Assembly: GCA_020536535.1 (NCBI GenBank)
Contig: JAHLWZ010000423.1
Span: 128,252 to 192,251, forward strand
Direction of reading: 5' to 3'
From: Pelomyxa schiedti
Taxonomy: Eukaryota > Evosea > Pelobiontida > Pelomyxidae
Length of the DNA stretch: 64,000 nt
Made by a program: the position numbers and the translations under genes. Shown one piece after another: positions 47,638-58,000 of the stretch. Within the stretch, counting starts at the first letter, position 1, and each line of letters begins with the position of its first letter. Below the pieces are notes generated by a model. It made no database searches. It had not been told where the DNA came from and saw only the letters and a program-made list of their open reading frames with translations.

Positions 47638-49995
47638 TCAGTGGGTGAAGGCCATTGAGTCCACAAATAGGGATTGAAAGGTGGGATCCCCAGCTAGTTC
47701 TACATAGTGCACTGACTTTGCCCAGCTCCTAGCCCAGTCTCTGAGTCTGTGTGACACCAGGGCGGCAGCAGCACCATCACCAGCAGCATTCCCTATTGCT
47801 CTGACTGATTGTGGGTTCAGGCACTGAGGTAGCATCCCTATGGCTGTGGCGTGGACAGGGTCTAGGTAGCTTCCAAATGCTCCGGCGAGAAGAACTTCAG
47901 ATAGGGCACACCCGCAAGAGCACCGGCTGATGTTGGAGTTGGTGCCGGTGTTGAAGCTGGTATCAGAAGTCTCCTGTGGATTTTGGTGTTCAAGATTGGA
48001 GATGGAATCTGGAGGGGAGCCTGTGGTTCCGCAGTTGGCAGCCCGAAGCAGCATCATGGAACCGGCATGCAGTGCGGCTTTTGCCAACTGTATTGCGCGA
48101 ATATCTCGTGTAGTTATGGTCAGTTCGTGTCCGGATGTTGTCTCGTGTGCCCAAGCAAGTACAAACTCCCCGGTGGCGGCTGTGTGCTTTCTTAATCTCG
48201 ATGGGTTGTTGTCGGCTGCTGCCAAACTTACAGCTTTGTGAGTAAAGACAAATTTTCCGGTATTGGAAAGAATCCCAACTCTTAGTAGCTCAGAAACAAC
48301 TTCTATGATTCCACTTCCGCAAATTCCGGAAGCTTTCAGGGTGCTGGATTGGCTGATATCTGATGTTTGCCAGTCTTCTCCAATTAGTTTCAATGCAACT
48401 TCTAAGTTATCACCAATTCTTACCCTTTCAATTGCACCACGAGTGGCTCTCATCCCACAAGAAATATGTGCGCCCTCAAAGGCTGGGCCTGTTGGACTTG
48501 ATGCTGCAAAAACCTTCCCTTCGTGCTCCAAGACCAGCTCACAATTAGTGCCAATATCAAGTATAAGTCTCACTCCTTTGCCTTTGACATCTCCATGTAA
48601 ATGGTGAACTGCAATAGCTACACCTACTGTGTCGGAACCCACATGCCCTGCAACAGCCGGAAGCCAATGTACACTTCCACATGGCGCCAAAGAAAGTCTA
48701 ACTTCACTGGCAGTTGTATTGACCGGGGAACTCAAAGGAAGTGCGAAAGGGGATTGGCCAAGTTCAACTGGCGGTATTCCAAGAAATATGCTCTCCATAA
48801 CTGAGTTTCCAACAAAAACAGAATCAACTATATCCTCCGAAATTTGGGTTTGTCTGTAGATGCCAGATGTATTTCTTGACTCCATAATCTCACTTTCAGC
48901 TATCCGGGATCTTGCCTCCTTTACCATAGCATTTATAGCACCTATGACACTTGAACGAAGAGTTTCAAGGGATTCGTTGGATTTCGAGGAAAATTCCACC
49001 CTCGTCATCACGTCGTCTCCCCATGACGCCTGTGGGTTTGGTGCCCCAACGGAGGCAACTATGGTGGCCCTGTCCAAATCGCAGAGATGAAGTGCCAGTG
49101 TTGTGGTACCAACATCAACCGCAATCCCGTAATGTGCACTCCTGACCCCGGGCAGTACTTGTACAAGCTTTACTAGGCCTCCAGTTTGCCACGGTACCTC
49201 GGCTGGTGCTAAGATGGCTGTAACAGTCCATTCCGAGCTGCGCAAAACACTCTGCAAGCTTCTTAGCAGAGGTAAACTAGTGGAAGGAGGAGGTAACATT
49301 TTTAAACCATGCTGCTGCAACACCGCATTGGCCAGCCTCTCAGAATCACCACCAGAATTAATATCCTCAAGCGTAGGAGCCTTCAATCTGACCACTTTTT
49401 TCAATACCCTCGGCTCCTCCTCACTCCTCCCACTTGCAGCGGCCTGAGTAGCAGCCTCGGCAGTAGCAGATACAACTTTACAAGATACATGTTGGATAGT
49501 CCCAGGAGTATCACATCCCGCAGAATCCACTCTGTGTTCCGATCCCATAACCGAATCCGAGGAGTTCGCCGAACTGCTAATACGGCCGACAGAAGTAGGC
49601 GCGCCATTCTCAGCACAACGACCGCCGAGAGTGGCGCCGCAGACATCGACGACCAAAGTCTCCACATCTGGCGGCACGGTCATGCAGCACCCGAGCCTCA
49701 GCACCCCCTCGCTCGTGGCCCCGCTCTTGTGCCTCGCCCCCAGGTGCTCCTCCTCTGCGGGCGTCAGCACCGCCACACCCCCGATCCCGTGGGCGCTTGC
49801 ACTTGGGGAGGAGGAGGAGGGGCCCTGGGGCGAGAGGACGCGGAGGAGGCACTTGCCGCAGCGGCCCCGGCCGCCGCAGGGCAGAAGCAAGTCGATCCCC
49901 GCGGCCTTGGCCACCGCCACCAGAGGGTCCCCGGGTTGGGCTTGCGCCCTTAGGCCGGAGGGCTGGAACACCACCGAAACCCGGCACAGCGACAT
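47638..49995 (-). CDS. RACo-like reductive activator of corrinoid proteins (2Fe-2S ferredoxin + ASKHA ATPase)
   Basis: About 785 residues in one uninterrupted exon, in a region where most genes have many introns. The N-terminus has a plant-type 2Fe-2S site, LLLPCGGRGRCGKCLLRV (CX5CX2C), with a fourth Cys in LRLGCC. The C-terminal two thirds is an ASKHA ATPase fold of the DUF4445/RACo family: YGIAVDVGTTTLALHLCDL (phosphate 1), VRLILDIGTNCELVL (phosphate 2), FAASSPTGPAFEGAHISCGM and KASGICGSGIIEVVSELL. In bacteria and archaea such proteins use ATP to re-reduce inactive Co(II) corrinoid in methyltransferases. The start at 49995 follows a T run; an in-frame ATG at 50019 adds only MNDPSKKK. An insertion of about 130 residues between ferredoxin and ATPase is Ser/Gly-rich. 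Confidence 0.87.
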   Translation of the reverse strand: MSLCRVSVVFQPSGLRAQAQPGDPLVAVAKAAGIDLLLPCGGRGRCGKCLLRVLSPQGPSSSSPSASAHGIGGVAVLTPAEEEHLGARHKSGATSEGVLRLGCCMTVPPDVETLVVDVCGATLGGRCAENGAPTSVGRISSSANSSDSVMGSEHRVDSAGCDTPGTIQHVSCKVVSATAEAATQAAASGRSEEEPRVLKKVVRLKAPTLEDINSGGDSERLANAVLQQHGLKMLPPPSTSLPLLRSLQSVLRSSEWTVTAILAPAEVPWQTGGLVKLVQVLPGVRSAHYGIAVDVGTTTLALHLCDLDRATIVASVGAPNPQASWGDDVMTRVEFSSKSNESLETLRSSVIGAINAMVKEARSRIAESEIMESRNTSGIYRQTQISEDIVDSVFVGNSVMESIFLGIPPVELGQSPFALPLSSPVNTTASEVRLSLAPCGSVHWLPAVAGHVGSDTVGVAIAVHHLHGDVKGKGVRLILDIGTNCELVLEHEGKVFAASSPTGPAFEGAHISCGMRATRGAIERVRIGDNLEVALKLIGEDWQTSDISQSSTLKASGICGSGIIEVVSELLRVGILSNTGKFVFTHKAVSLAAADNNPSRLRKHTAATGEFVLAWAHETTSGHELTITTRDIRAIQLAKAALHAGSMMLLRAANCGTTGSPPDSISNLEHQNPQETSDTSFNTGTNSNISRCSCGCALSEVLLAGAFGSYLDPVHATAIGMLPQCLNPQSVRAIGNAAGDGAAAALVSHRLRDWARSWAKSVHYVELAGDPTFQSLFVDSMAFTH

Positions 49996-50234
49996 TTTTT
50001 TTTTTGATGGGTCATTCACGGAAGCAACCTATGGGTAAGCTTGTTCTAGTGTACCTGAGAGTGCTTCTCCCCCCAAAGTCCGTACACAACGAGGTACCTT
50101 CTTCTTCAGAGGTCCTTCAAGTGAGAGCTACTTGAGGCAAGCTTGAAAGCAACTAGGTCAGTTCCGAAAAAAAGCTTTTGGTTTTGTTCTAACCACAACA
50201 GACAAAAAAAAAAAAGCAAACAACTGTAAGTGCA
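49996..50234. promoter_or_regulatory. Divergent intergenic region, RACo / TRIM-like
   Basis: 239 bp. A T run (49995-50005) abuts the RACo start; an A run (50205-50215) lies about 20 bp before the TRIM-like start. No gene within. Confidence 0.4.
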
Positions 50235-52767
50235 ATGTCAGACGCGCAGGAGCCACCAAACAAGCGACCCCGTTCCAGTACTAGTGATGGCGGTGCCGGA
50301 ACTACAATGTCAACAAGGCCTACAACATCCACATCATCCACCACGTCGACAAGTGCTCGCTCTTCATTGGCGTCACCCAATGGTATTTTCTTCTTATTCA
50401 TGTCTTTTTTTTTTTGATTAAGCTTGCGAATTAACAATTTTGGAGATTTGGATTCTAGCCCACACCTGTTGGCCGATTGCACACTGTGCCACAAGAAATT
50501 CAACGTTGAGATTCCCCCTATGTTGTTGTCACCATGTGGTCACACAGTGTGTTCTGTGTGCTGGGCAAGTGCATCAAGGAAAAACCCTCGTGTGTGCCCA
50601 GTGTGCAGGGTCGAGGTCTCAGTGTTCAAGAAGAACGAGATTGCATCAAACTTGCTTGAGCTTTTACAGGCTGTGGGGTGTGGAACGAGCTCTGCTTCTT
50701 CACATAACGCCAATGATACAACAAAGTGCGAGGAGTGCAAAACGAATGAAGCCACTGTCTGGTGTAAAGCTGAGGAAATTGCTCTATGCTCTAGTTGTGA
50801 TTCTGGGCTACACCGGTCACAAGTCCGCAAGTTGCATGAGAGAGTCCCTTTCGAAACCTCCATGAACCCAAAGCGAGCTGGGACGGAACCAAAGTGCCCA
50901 CTGCACCCAAAGAAAGATCTTGATTTGTGGTGTGAAAGTGACAAGGTGTGTGCATATATTACAATTAATTTTTATGTTTTATTCTCATTTCATGTATACA
51001 AATAGGAGCTTTGTTGCCTTCTGTGCAAAGAAGAGAGCCACAAAAACCATACGATCCTGCTCCGGGACGATGCTCATCGCGGAGCTATGGAGACAATGAC
51101 ACAAACGTCAGAGAAAATCAAGAAAGTAATTAAGTCCCCAGGTTGGAAAGTTGTGGAAGATACTGCAACCCTCAATCAATTGAGGGCTGATGTGAGAGGC
51201 ACCAGAGACACTATTGAGACTTTATTTTCCCGTTTTATCGAACAACTGCATAATCGAAAGGCTGTGATTCTTAGGCAACTTGCGGCAATGGAAGAAAATT
51301 TAGTGCATGAACTCACTGGTTTTCCAGGTCATACTCTGATTTGTTTTCCTTTAACTGATAAAACAAAAAATAGCTGAAATGGTGTTCAGAAAAGAAAAAT
51401 TCCAAGAAATCGATGATGCAATAGGATACCTCAAGGGGTGTGACAATAATTTTTCAGTGTTGCAGATGCTCTCCCTCCTTAAAGAGAAGGAATGTGCCAA
51501 GAAAAGTGGGGATCTTGGAGTCGGAGACTTTCTTGGTGAAGCACAAAAAGCCCTGCCGAAGGCAGTGGAACTGGGCAAGCTGAACTTTGTGGCTGACATC
51601 AAGGCACTGGAAGATACCATTTCTAATTTCGGGCTCTTTGTCTTTCCTTCTTTGAAATTGGAGTGTATTGCTCATGGCACAACAGCCGTACTCACATTCA
51701 AGCCGACAGCACCTCCCGTCAAGAACCCAGATTTCCGGTACTCATATCAATGCGAGTTATTATGTGGAACGGAAGTTGTACAACATTGGACTGCTACCGG
51801 CGGCAGTAGTCAACTTGAGGAACTTGAACCAGATAGAGAATTCGTTGTGCGGGTGAGAATGATCATTGGGAATCTCGATCATCTGGGAAACCAACCACAT
51901 AATGCTTCCGGGTGGATACAGACCAGTTTCTCTACGCAGCCACGCAAAGCCTTCACAACACCAGGCCAACACACATTCACAGTTCCAGCCGGCGTGAGAT
52001 CCATCAACGCCACTGTGATTGGAGGTGGTGGTGCTGGCGGATCCTGGTGCAGCAGCAAGCCACAGACAGGGACTGATGGAGGTGATTCAATGATTGAGGG
52101 GATTGTCACAGCCGGAGGTGGAAAAGCAGGAAGCTCCCAGCCAGGCGGCAGCAAGGGTGGAAAAGGAACAACAGCAAACGGTGGTGATGGCGGAAAATCT
52201 GCTGAGGATGGCACCAGTGGGTCACATGGAGGTGGTGGTGGTGCCGGTGGGGAGAATGGTGGATCTGACACAGGAGCACTATGTTACAGGAAGCTAGGTG
52301 GGGCAACGGACTGGAAGTATGCCGGCAGTGGTGGGCATGGAAGGGGAGGAGTAGAGCGTGGCAGGAAGAACTCCTCAAGTTCTGGTCAAGCTTCCTGCAA
52401 GCCACATGAAAAAAGGGTGGGTGGATTTCCAGGGTGGAACTATGGTGGTGGAGGGGGAGGGGCATTCAGCTGTGGTGGGGGTGGCGGTGGTTATTCTTCA
52501 GTGAAGAGGCACAGAGTCACTCCCGGGGAGAGACTGAACATCGTTGTTGGTGAAGGTGGGAAGCAGGCAAAGGGGGAGGATAGTACTCGGGAGGGTGGGC
52601 CAGGTGGTTGTGGCTTTGTCTTGATCTCTTGGGCCTCCACACGTGGAGAGGGCAGCATGGAGGAGAGTAGTGACAGTAGTGACAGCGACAGCAATGACAG
52701 TGCCAGTGGGAGTGGGAGTGGGAGTGGCAGTGGCAGTGGGAGTGGGAGTGACAGTGACAGTGAGTGA
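50235..52767 (+). CDS. TRIM-like RING / double B-box / coiled-coil protein with glycine-rich C-terminus
   Basis: Predicted E3 ubiquitin ligase. The start at 50235 gives a basic Ser/Thr-rich leader. The RING finger is CTLCHKKFNVEI ... SPCGHTVCSVCWAS ... VCPVCR (C3HC4). B-box 1 is CEECKTNEATVWCKAEEIAL with CSSCDSGLH; B-box 2 is CPLHPKKDLDLWC, joined over an intron to ELCCLLCKEESHKNHT. A coiled coil follows (RGTRDTIETLFSRFIEQLHN, KAVILRQLAAMEENLVHEL). Then a fibronectin III-like segment (TAVLTFKPTAPPV ... REFVVRVRMIIGNL) and a long Gly-rich domain starting FTVPAGVRSINATVIGGGGA. A Gly-Ser/Asp-Ser tail ends at 52767. Three introns; the Gly-rich half is one exon. Gly-rich ends of this kind are not the usual TRIM substrate-binding domain. 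Confidence 0.82.
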
Positions 52768-53124
52768 ACCAATGTTTCATTACTCCCTGTACAGCATTTA
52801 AATTTAAGAAATGTGTTGCTTGCATGTTATTGCACCTTCTTAGAAATAGAACTTTAGATGATCAACATGATGGCAAAAGAAGGTTATTCGAATTTCCATT
52901 GGGATTTGATTCCAGGCCATTGGAACGTAGCCCGCGTGGTATTCATGCCATTGTTTGTGAACCTAGCTAATTTGTGTTCTGCGCACTGGACAAAGAATAC
53001 ACCTGTGTGCGGGGTATTCATGTGCGCATGCACTAGTTGTTGTGTGCTCGGTACCGGAACGCTGTCATTTTCGTTATCGTCGCTCAGGATCGGCGGTCTG
53101 GTGTTTTTGTTATTATGTACTGTT
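52768..53124. other. Intergenic region before the duplicated 3' half
   Basis: 357 bp. The frame from 52858 is open into the duplicated segment but has no match to the RING/B-box part of the upstream gene. It may be unique filler acquired at the duplication border. Confidence 0.4.
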
Positions 53125-54104
53125 CATGGCACAACAGCCACACTCTCCATAGTAAAGAAGAAAGAAGGTCATGTCAAGAACCCAGATTTCAAGTATTCAT
53201 ACCAGTGTGAGCTGCTACGTGGCACTAAAGTGATCCGACGTTGGACTACTGGAAAATTAATATATATAATGCACAACCTGGCTCCAGATAGAGATTTCGT
53301 TGTGCGGGTGAGAATGATCATTGGGAGTTCAGAACATTGAAAGGCAAACGACATAACTCTTCTGGATGGACCGAGACCAGCTTCAATACACAGCCACGCA
53401 AAGCCTTCACAACACCAGGCAAATACACTTTCACAGTTCCAGCCGGCGTGCGATCCATCGACGCCATCGTGATTGGAGGTGGTGGTGCCGGTGGATCCTG
53501 GGGCTACGGCAAGCCACAGACAGGGACTGATGGAGGTGATTCAATGATTGATGGAATTATCTTAGCCGGAGGTGGAAAAGCAGGAAGCTCCCAGCCAGGC
53601 GGCAGCAAGGGTGGAAAAGGAACAACAGCAAACGGTGGTGATGGCGGAAAATCTGCCGAGGATTGCACCAGTGGGTCACATGGCGGTGGTGGTGCGGCTG
53701 GTGGGCAGGACGGTGCAGCAGATACAGAAGCGGTCAAATTCAGGAAGAGAGGTGGTGCAGCAAATCGAGAATATGCCGGGTGTGGTGGGAATGGAAGGGG
53801 GGAAGGAGACCGTGGCAGGAGGAAAACCTCTCTCTCTGGTGACGGTGCCTGCAGTCCAGCAGAAGATAAGAGCAGTGGGGGGCAACCAGGGTGGAAGTAT
53901 GGAGGGGGAGGGGGAGGTTCATTCAGCTGCGGTGGGGGTGGTGGCGGCTACTCCACCGTGGACAATTACCCTGTGGCTCCCGGTCAGGTTCTCAACATTG
54001 TTGTTGGTGTGGGTGGGCAGCCGGCCAGCACCTTCGAGGATTTCACAGGTGGACCAGGCGGTGGTGGATTTGTTTTGCTCACTTGGACCTCCACACGCAC
54101 TTGA
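53125..54104 (+). pseudogene. Broken tandem copy of the 3' half of the TRIM-like gene
   Basis: The DNA closely copies 51668-52640 of the neighbouring gene, from the FN3-like part (VKNPDFKYSYQCELL, DRDFVVRVRMIIG) to the Gly-rich end (FTVPAGVRSIDAIVIGGGGA). Long stretches are almost identical, for example around 52100-52240 and 53560-53700. RING, B-boxes and coiled coil are missing. Near 53337 it has one base fewer than the parent, so the frame ends in GSSEH and the Gly-rich part continues in another frame to 54104. It is either a pseudogene or two short expressed fragments. The poly-Ser/Gly tail of the parent is absent. Confidence 0.75.
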
Positions 54105-54348
54105 TGAATCCAGTTTTGGCTGTGGTCTGTCCCTTACGAGAAAAATTTTTCAAATTATTTTTGGCACTTTTTTAGAAATGACTCCTCGGAACCAGAAAAG
54201 ATTGCTCTAAAACACTGTGGAGATTCACTGTGAGAAGTGATGTAGTTAATGCTGTTCACGCAGGGTTGTGTTGTTGCGACACCCGCAGCACCTTGTCCTT
54301 CATCACTGGCTTCAGGTCCACTTTTAACGTCCATCAAAAAATTTGGGG
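54105..54348. other. Intergenic region
   Basis: 244 bp between the broken TRIM copy and the VOC gene. AT-rich; no gene recognised. Confidence 0.4.
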
Positions 54349-54858
54349 ATGAGTGGCATAAAGTTCGGTCACTTCTGCATCATCGGGCGCAACATCGACG
54401 CCCTGGCGGTGTTCTACACCCGCGCCCTGGGCTGCTTCGAGCTCCCCACGGGCGGCACGGCCGAAGCAGTGGGCGAGTGGGCCGACGAGGTCACCGGCCT
54501 GCCGGGCTGCCACATGCGCCTCAGGTTTCTGGGCCTCCCCGACGGCGGCCTCCCCCGCGGCGCCAGCGGCTCCCCCGGCGCCCCCACCATCGAGCTGATC
54601 GAGTTCAGCGGCCCCCAGAGGGTCGTCGACGCCAACAACTCGAGCGCCGCGGCCCACGGCACCGTCCCTCCTTGCGCCCTGGGGCTTAGGCACGTGGCGT
54701 TTGTGGTCGACGACCTCGCCGCTGCTGTGAAGAATGTGCTCGACAATGGGGGCACCCAGATGGGCCCGCTGGCTTCCCCTCCAGAGGCAAAGTTCAAGCT
54801 TGTCTACTGCCGTGACCCAGAGGGAAACATTGTGGAGCTTATGCAGCTACTTCCATGA
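54349..54858 (+). CDS. VOC superfamily (glyoxalase/bleomycin resistance-like) metalloprotein
   Basis: 169-residue intronless protein with two paired beta-alpha-beta modules. Module 1 begins GIKFGHFCIIGRNIDALAVF; module 2 begins LGLRHVAFVVDDLAAAVKNV and ends DPEGNIVELMQLLP. The four expected metal ligands can be placed: His in FGHF, Glu in IELIEF, His in LRHVAF and Glu in NIVELM. This fits a glyoxalase I, methylmalonyl-CoA epimerase or dioxygenase-like enzyme; the substrate is not predictable. The first two thirds is very GC-rich. Lack of introns and this composition fit a recent bacterial origin, but small genes can lack introns by chance. Confidence 0.85.
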   Translation: MSGIKFGHFCIIGRNIDALAVFYTRALGCFELPTGGTAEAVGEWADEVTGLPGCHMRLRFLGLPDGGLPRGASGSPGAPTIELIEFSGPQRVVDANNSSAAAHGTVPPCALGLRHVAFVVDDLAAAVKNVLDNGGTQMGPLASPPEAKFKLVYCRDPEGNIVELMQLLP

Positions 54859-55039
54859 GGGAATAAAAGAAGAAACGATGTGGCGTTTTGGGGTTCTTTT
54901 TTTTTTTTGTCTTTGTTTGTTTGCTACAGTGTTGGGTGCCAATGCCACCTTTTTTTTGTTTTGTGTTCCCATTCATTATTCCTGACTGGGGTTTATTTTG
55001 TTGGTGTTGTAGTTGGTGTTAGGAGTTGTCTGGCTGTTG
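54859..55039. other. Convergent 3' spacer
   Basis: 181 bp between the VOC and Utp10 stops, T-rich. AATAAA at 54862-54867 on the plus strand is a plausible poly(A) signal for the VOC gene. Confidence 0.45.
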
Positions 55040-58000
55040 TTAGGAGAGGTAGTCACTGAGGTTTTCCTTGCCAAGAACTTGTTGCATTACATTGGTAAGT
55101 TGCTTGGCTGCAGTTGCCACATCATGGGATGTGTCCTCCATCACCTCTGATACAAACGGCAGAGTTTCCGGAAGCAGAGGTAGCATAGCAAGTCCCATTT
55201 TGCGCCACACCTTCCTAGCACACTGAAGTGCACCGCAGCGCACGTCGGCGACAGGAGAGCGAGTCCCCATCAGTATTTTGTAGTTCAATGGTTTCACGAA
55301 CAAGTCTTTGTTCAGAGCCACAGCGAGATCACTGACGCAGGGTGAGAGGTGTTTGTCAATGAGCTCCACATAGTCCTCCCTCTTGCCGCAGAGAGCAGGA
55401 ATTCTCCCGGCGCCGACGGGTGCAGCATAATCCACAACCTTGATGACCGCAAGTAGCCGTTCTATCTGGCCTGGGTTGGTGAATGTATGATCTGTGTCAT
55501 GCTGGAAACAAAGAGCAAGCGCGTCAAGGATGCACGCTGCAGTGGAAACGTGCAAGTGGCGGGCATAAGTGTCCTTCTCTTCCCTGCTTACTTCTTCTTT
55601 GGACCTCTTAAGAGGCTTGGAAAGGGTTAACGCGGGTAAAGCCTCATCACCGAGTGTTTTGAACGAAGTCGGTGCAAGGAGTAATAGAGCATCTTCCATG
55701 AAATAGGAGAAGTAAGGTACAAAAAGAGCTTTGAGATTAGATGCAAGCTCTGTGATAAACCGGAAGTAGTAAAGAATTTGTTGGTAGGACCTTGCTTCCA
55801 CAGCAACATGCAAGCTCTTGTTAATCTATATTAAAGCTGGTTAGTTTTTTTTTTTTTTTTTGCGAATTTATTGACCTTTTGGAAAACGGGATTGAAGTTG
55901 GCTTCACTTTGTTTTAGAATAAGCTTCATGAATGCGCCAATACAACTTCTTTCAAGTGATTCTAGAGCTTTCTCTTGCTCTTCTCTCAAACACTCTTCAT
56001 TTGTGATGCTGGGGAGTAACTGGTTCACATCAAGAGCAAGCAAGGAAAAATTTATGATTGTGTCAGCGAATGACTTGGTGTCCGCTGTTGAAAACGATGA
56101 TACGATGTGCCCCACAAATTGAAAAAGGGCTTCAAGGGATTTGGACGAATTGTGTGCCCGCCTATCGGTGAAAATTTTTATCAGGGAAGGTATGATTTGT
56201 CGCAGTGGTAATGATGACATGCACGCATCTTGATACTTAAAGAGGGCATCAAGGACCTTTTAGAAATTGTTAGCCTATTTTGTTCTTTTTTTTTAATTAG
56301 TTGAAGAGAATTACATCTGGTGTGCTGTCAACCAAAAGCTCCGGGTGAAGAGAGATGGATAGGAGTTCAACGAGATATGGGCTCATGAAAGAGGACATTT
56401 TTCTTACGATAACTTGTAGTGCCGATAGACATGCTATTCTCTGTACCACAGTGGAGTCGTACATTTCTTTGCTATCAACAACGGTAGACAACTTCACATC
56501 ACAAAGGGTTTTCACGCGGTTCAGGAGGAGAGGGACATAGTCTTTCAAATGCACCAAGGTTTTCTTTCCGAGTGTCTCAACAAAGCTAGAGAGACACAGT
56601 ATGGCACTGGATTCCACAGCCTCCTCCTTTGCTAAATCTTGCTTGGTGGCTGGTTCACTTGTATTCGTTTTCAACTTTTTAGTGGTGGGCTTTGTGGGTT
56701 CAGCCTTGCAGCACAAACAAGAAATAACATCCGCAAAAATGTCGGAGAATTGTTGACTATAGGAAGACCCAAAGTTACGCACAAGAATCTCTAAGACCAT
56801 GAGTGCGGTCTGCTTTGTATATGGATTATCACTTGACAATATTTCAACAACATCACCTAGAAGACCTTCTTTGTGAAGAAAAGCACTTGCTTCCTCTTGT
56901 GTCAGCTCACCCTCCACCTCCTGCAACTTTTCATTCAACAGGATAAGGGCTGTGTCTCGCAGACAACTTTGTTCATGCCGTAAAAGCTTGCTTATGCTGA
57001 CAATGAACAAGGGGACAGAGAGTAGTTCGTTGAGATTTTTAAGGACATTCCGCACAGAGACCTGAATAACCTCTGTATGCCCCGTGTTTTTGGCTTGATG
57101 GGAGTCGATGTCACTTTTTTCCTCCAGCAACTCTACTAATATTTGTAACAATTCATGGAACTGTTCCTGTAGTTTGGGCTGATCCACCAGTGGTAATTTG
57201 ATGATTTGCTCAACAAATTCCTCTGTGGCCAGATGATTACTCACAAATGTTAGGCAGCACAGTTGTAAAAACTGCCAGTACTTGGTGTCAGATTGTGGAA
57301 TGCCACAGTAATTTTTGAGTATTGAGGGCTTCTCTGTTAGGGCGTAATTCGCAAGGCTGGAAAGCTGGACAAGCGCTTGTGCAACTTGAACAACAGGATA
57401 GGTGAAGCACAGTGAGTGGCAAAATAAAGGAATTTGAATCTTTTTAGGTTCCGATCTGGTTGCTGTTGCGTATTTACTGGCAGCTGGTGTTTCAGAGACA
57501 ACGAAGAAAGAAATAAAGGAAGCTAGCACGCTGCTTAGTCCGTCAGTGCCAAGTGAGGTAATCAACTTTGTGAAAAGGGGCATCTTGTGCTTTTCTGGAA
57601 TTTTATCAAAGCTGCTTGTGATCATATTAACCAATTTGAAGGGCCCCTTTCCATAAATGAGCATCGGGGGTATTAAAAATTCAATTGCATTTAGAAGAGT
57701 TCGGGATGAATCGCCATCTTCTCGGGTATGGGCCAGGGTTCCCAACACATCGATTACTTGCTCAAGATGGGGTTCAACCAAAGCAGGATTGAAGGACGCT
57801 ACTTGCCCCAGTAATAACAAAATTTGGTTCTGCATGTGCTGTGTGTGACACTTCCCCAATACGTGCATAAGAAGGCTCATATCAAACACAGAAGAGAGTT
57901 CTTGGGACACAGAGTTGCCCTGGGAGGGTGTGCTCTTTCTCTTGCTCTTGATTTTTGGGAGGGACTCTGTTTTAGCAGGAGTTGCTTCTACCCTCGTATC

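Noticed and set aside
49309-49953. Plus-strand frame of 214 codons
   Set aside because: Antisense to the RACo ferredoxin and linker, whose Cys pattern and ASKHA motifs are clear on the minus strand.
51879-52271. Minus-strand Pro-rich open frame
   Set aside because: Complement of the Gly-rich exon of the TRIM-like gene; the same shadow appears opposite the duplicated copy at 53504-53737.
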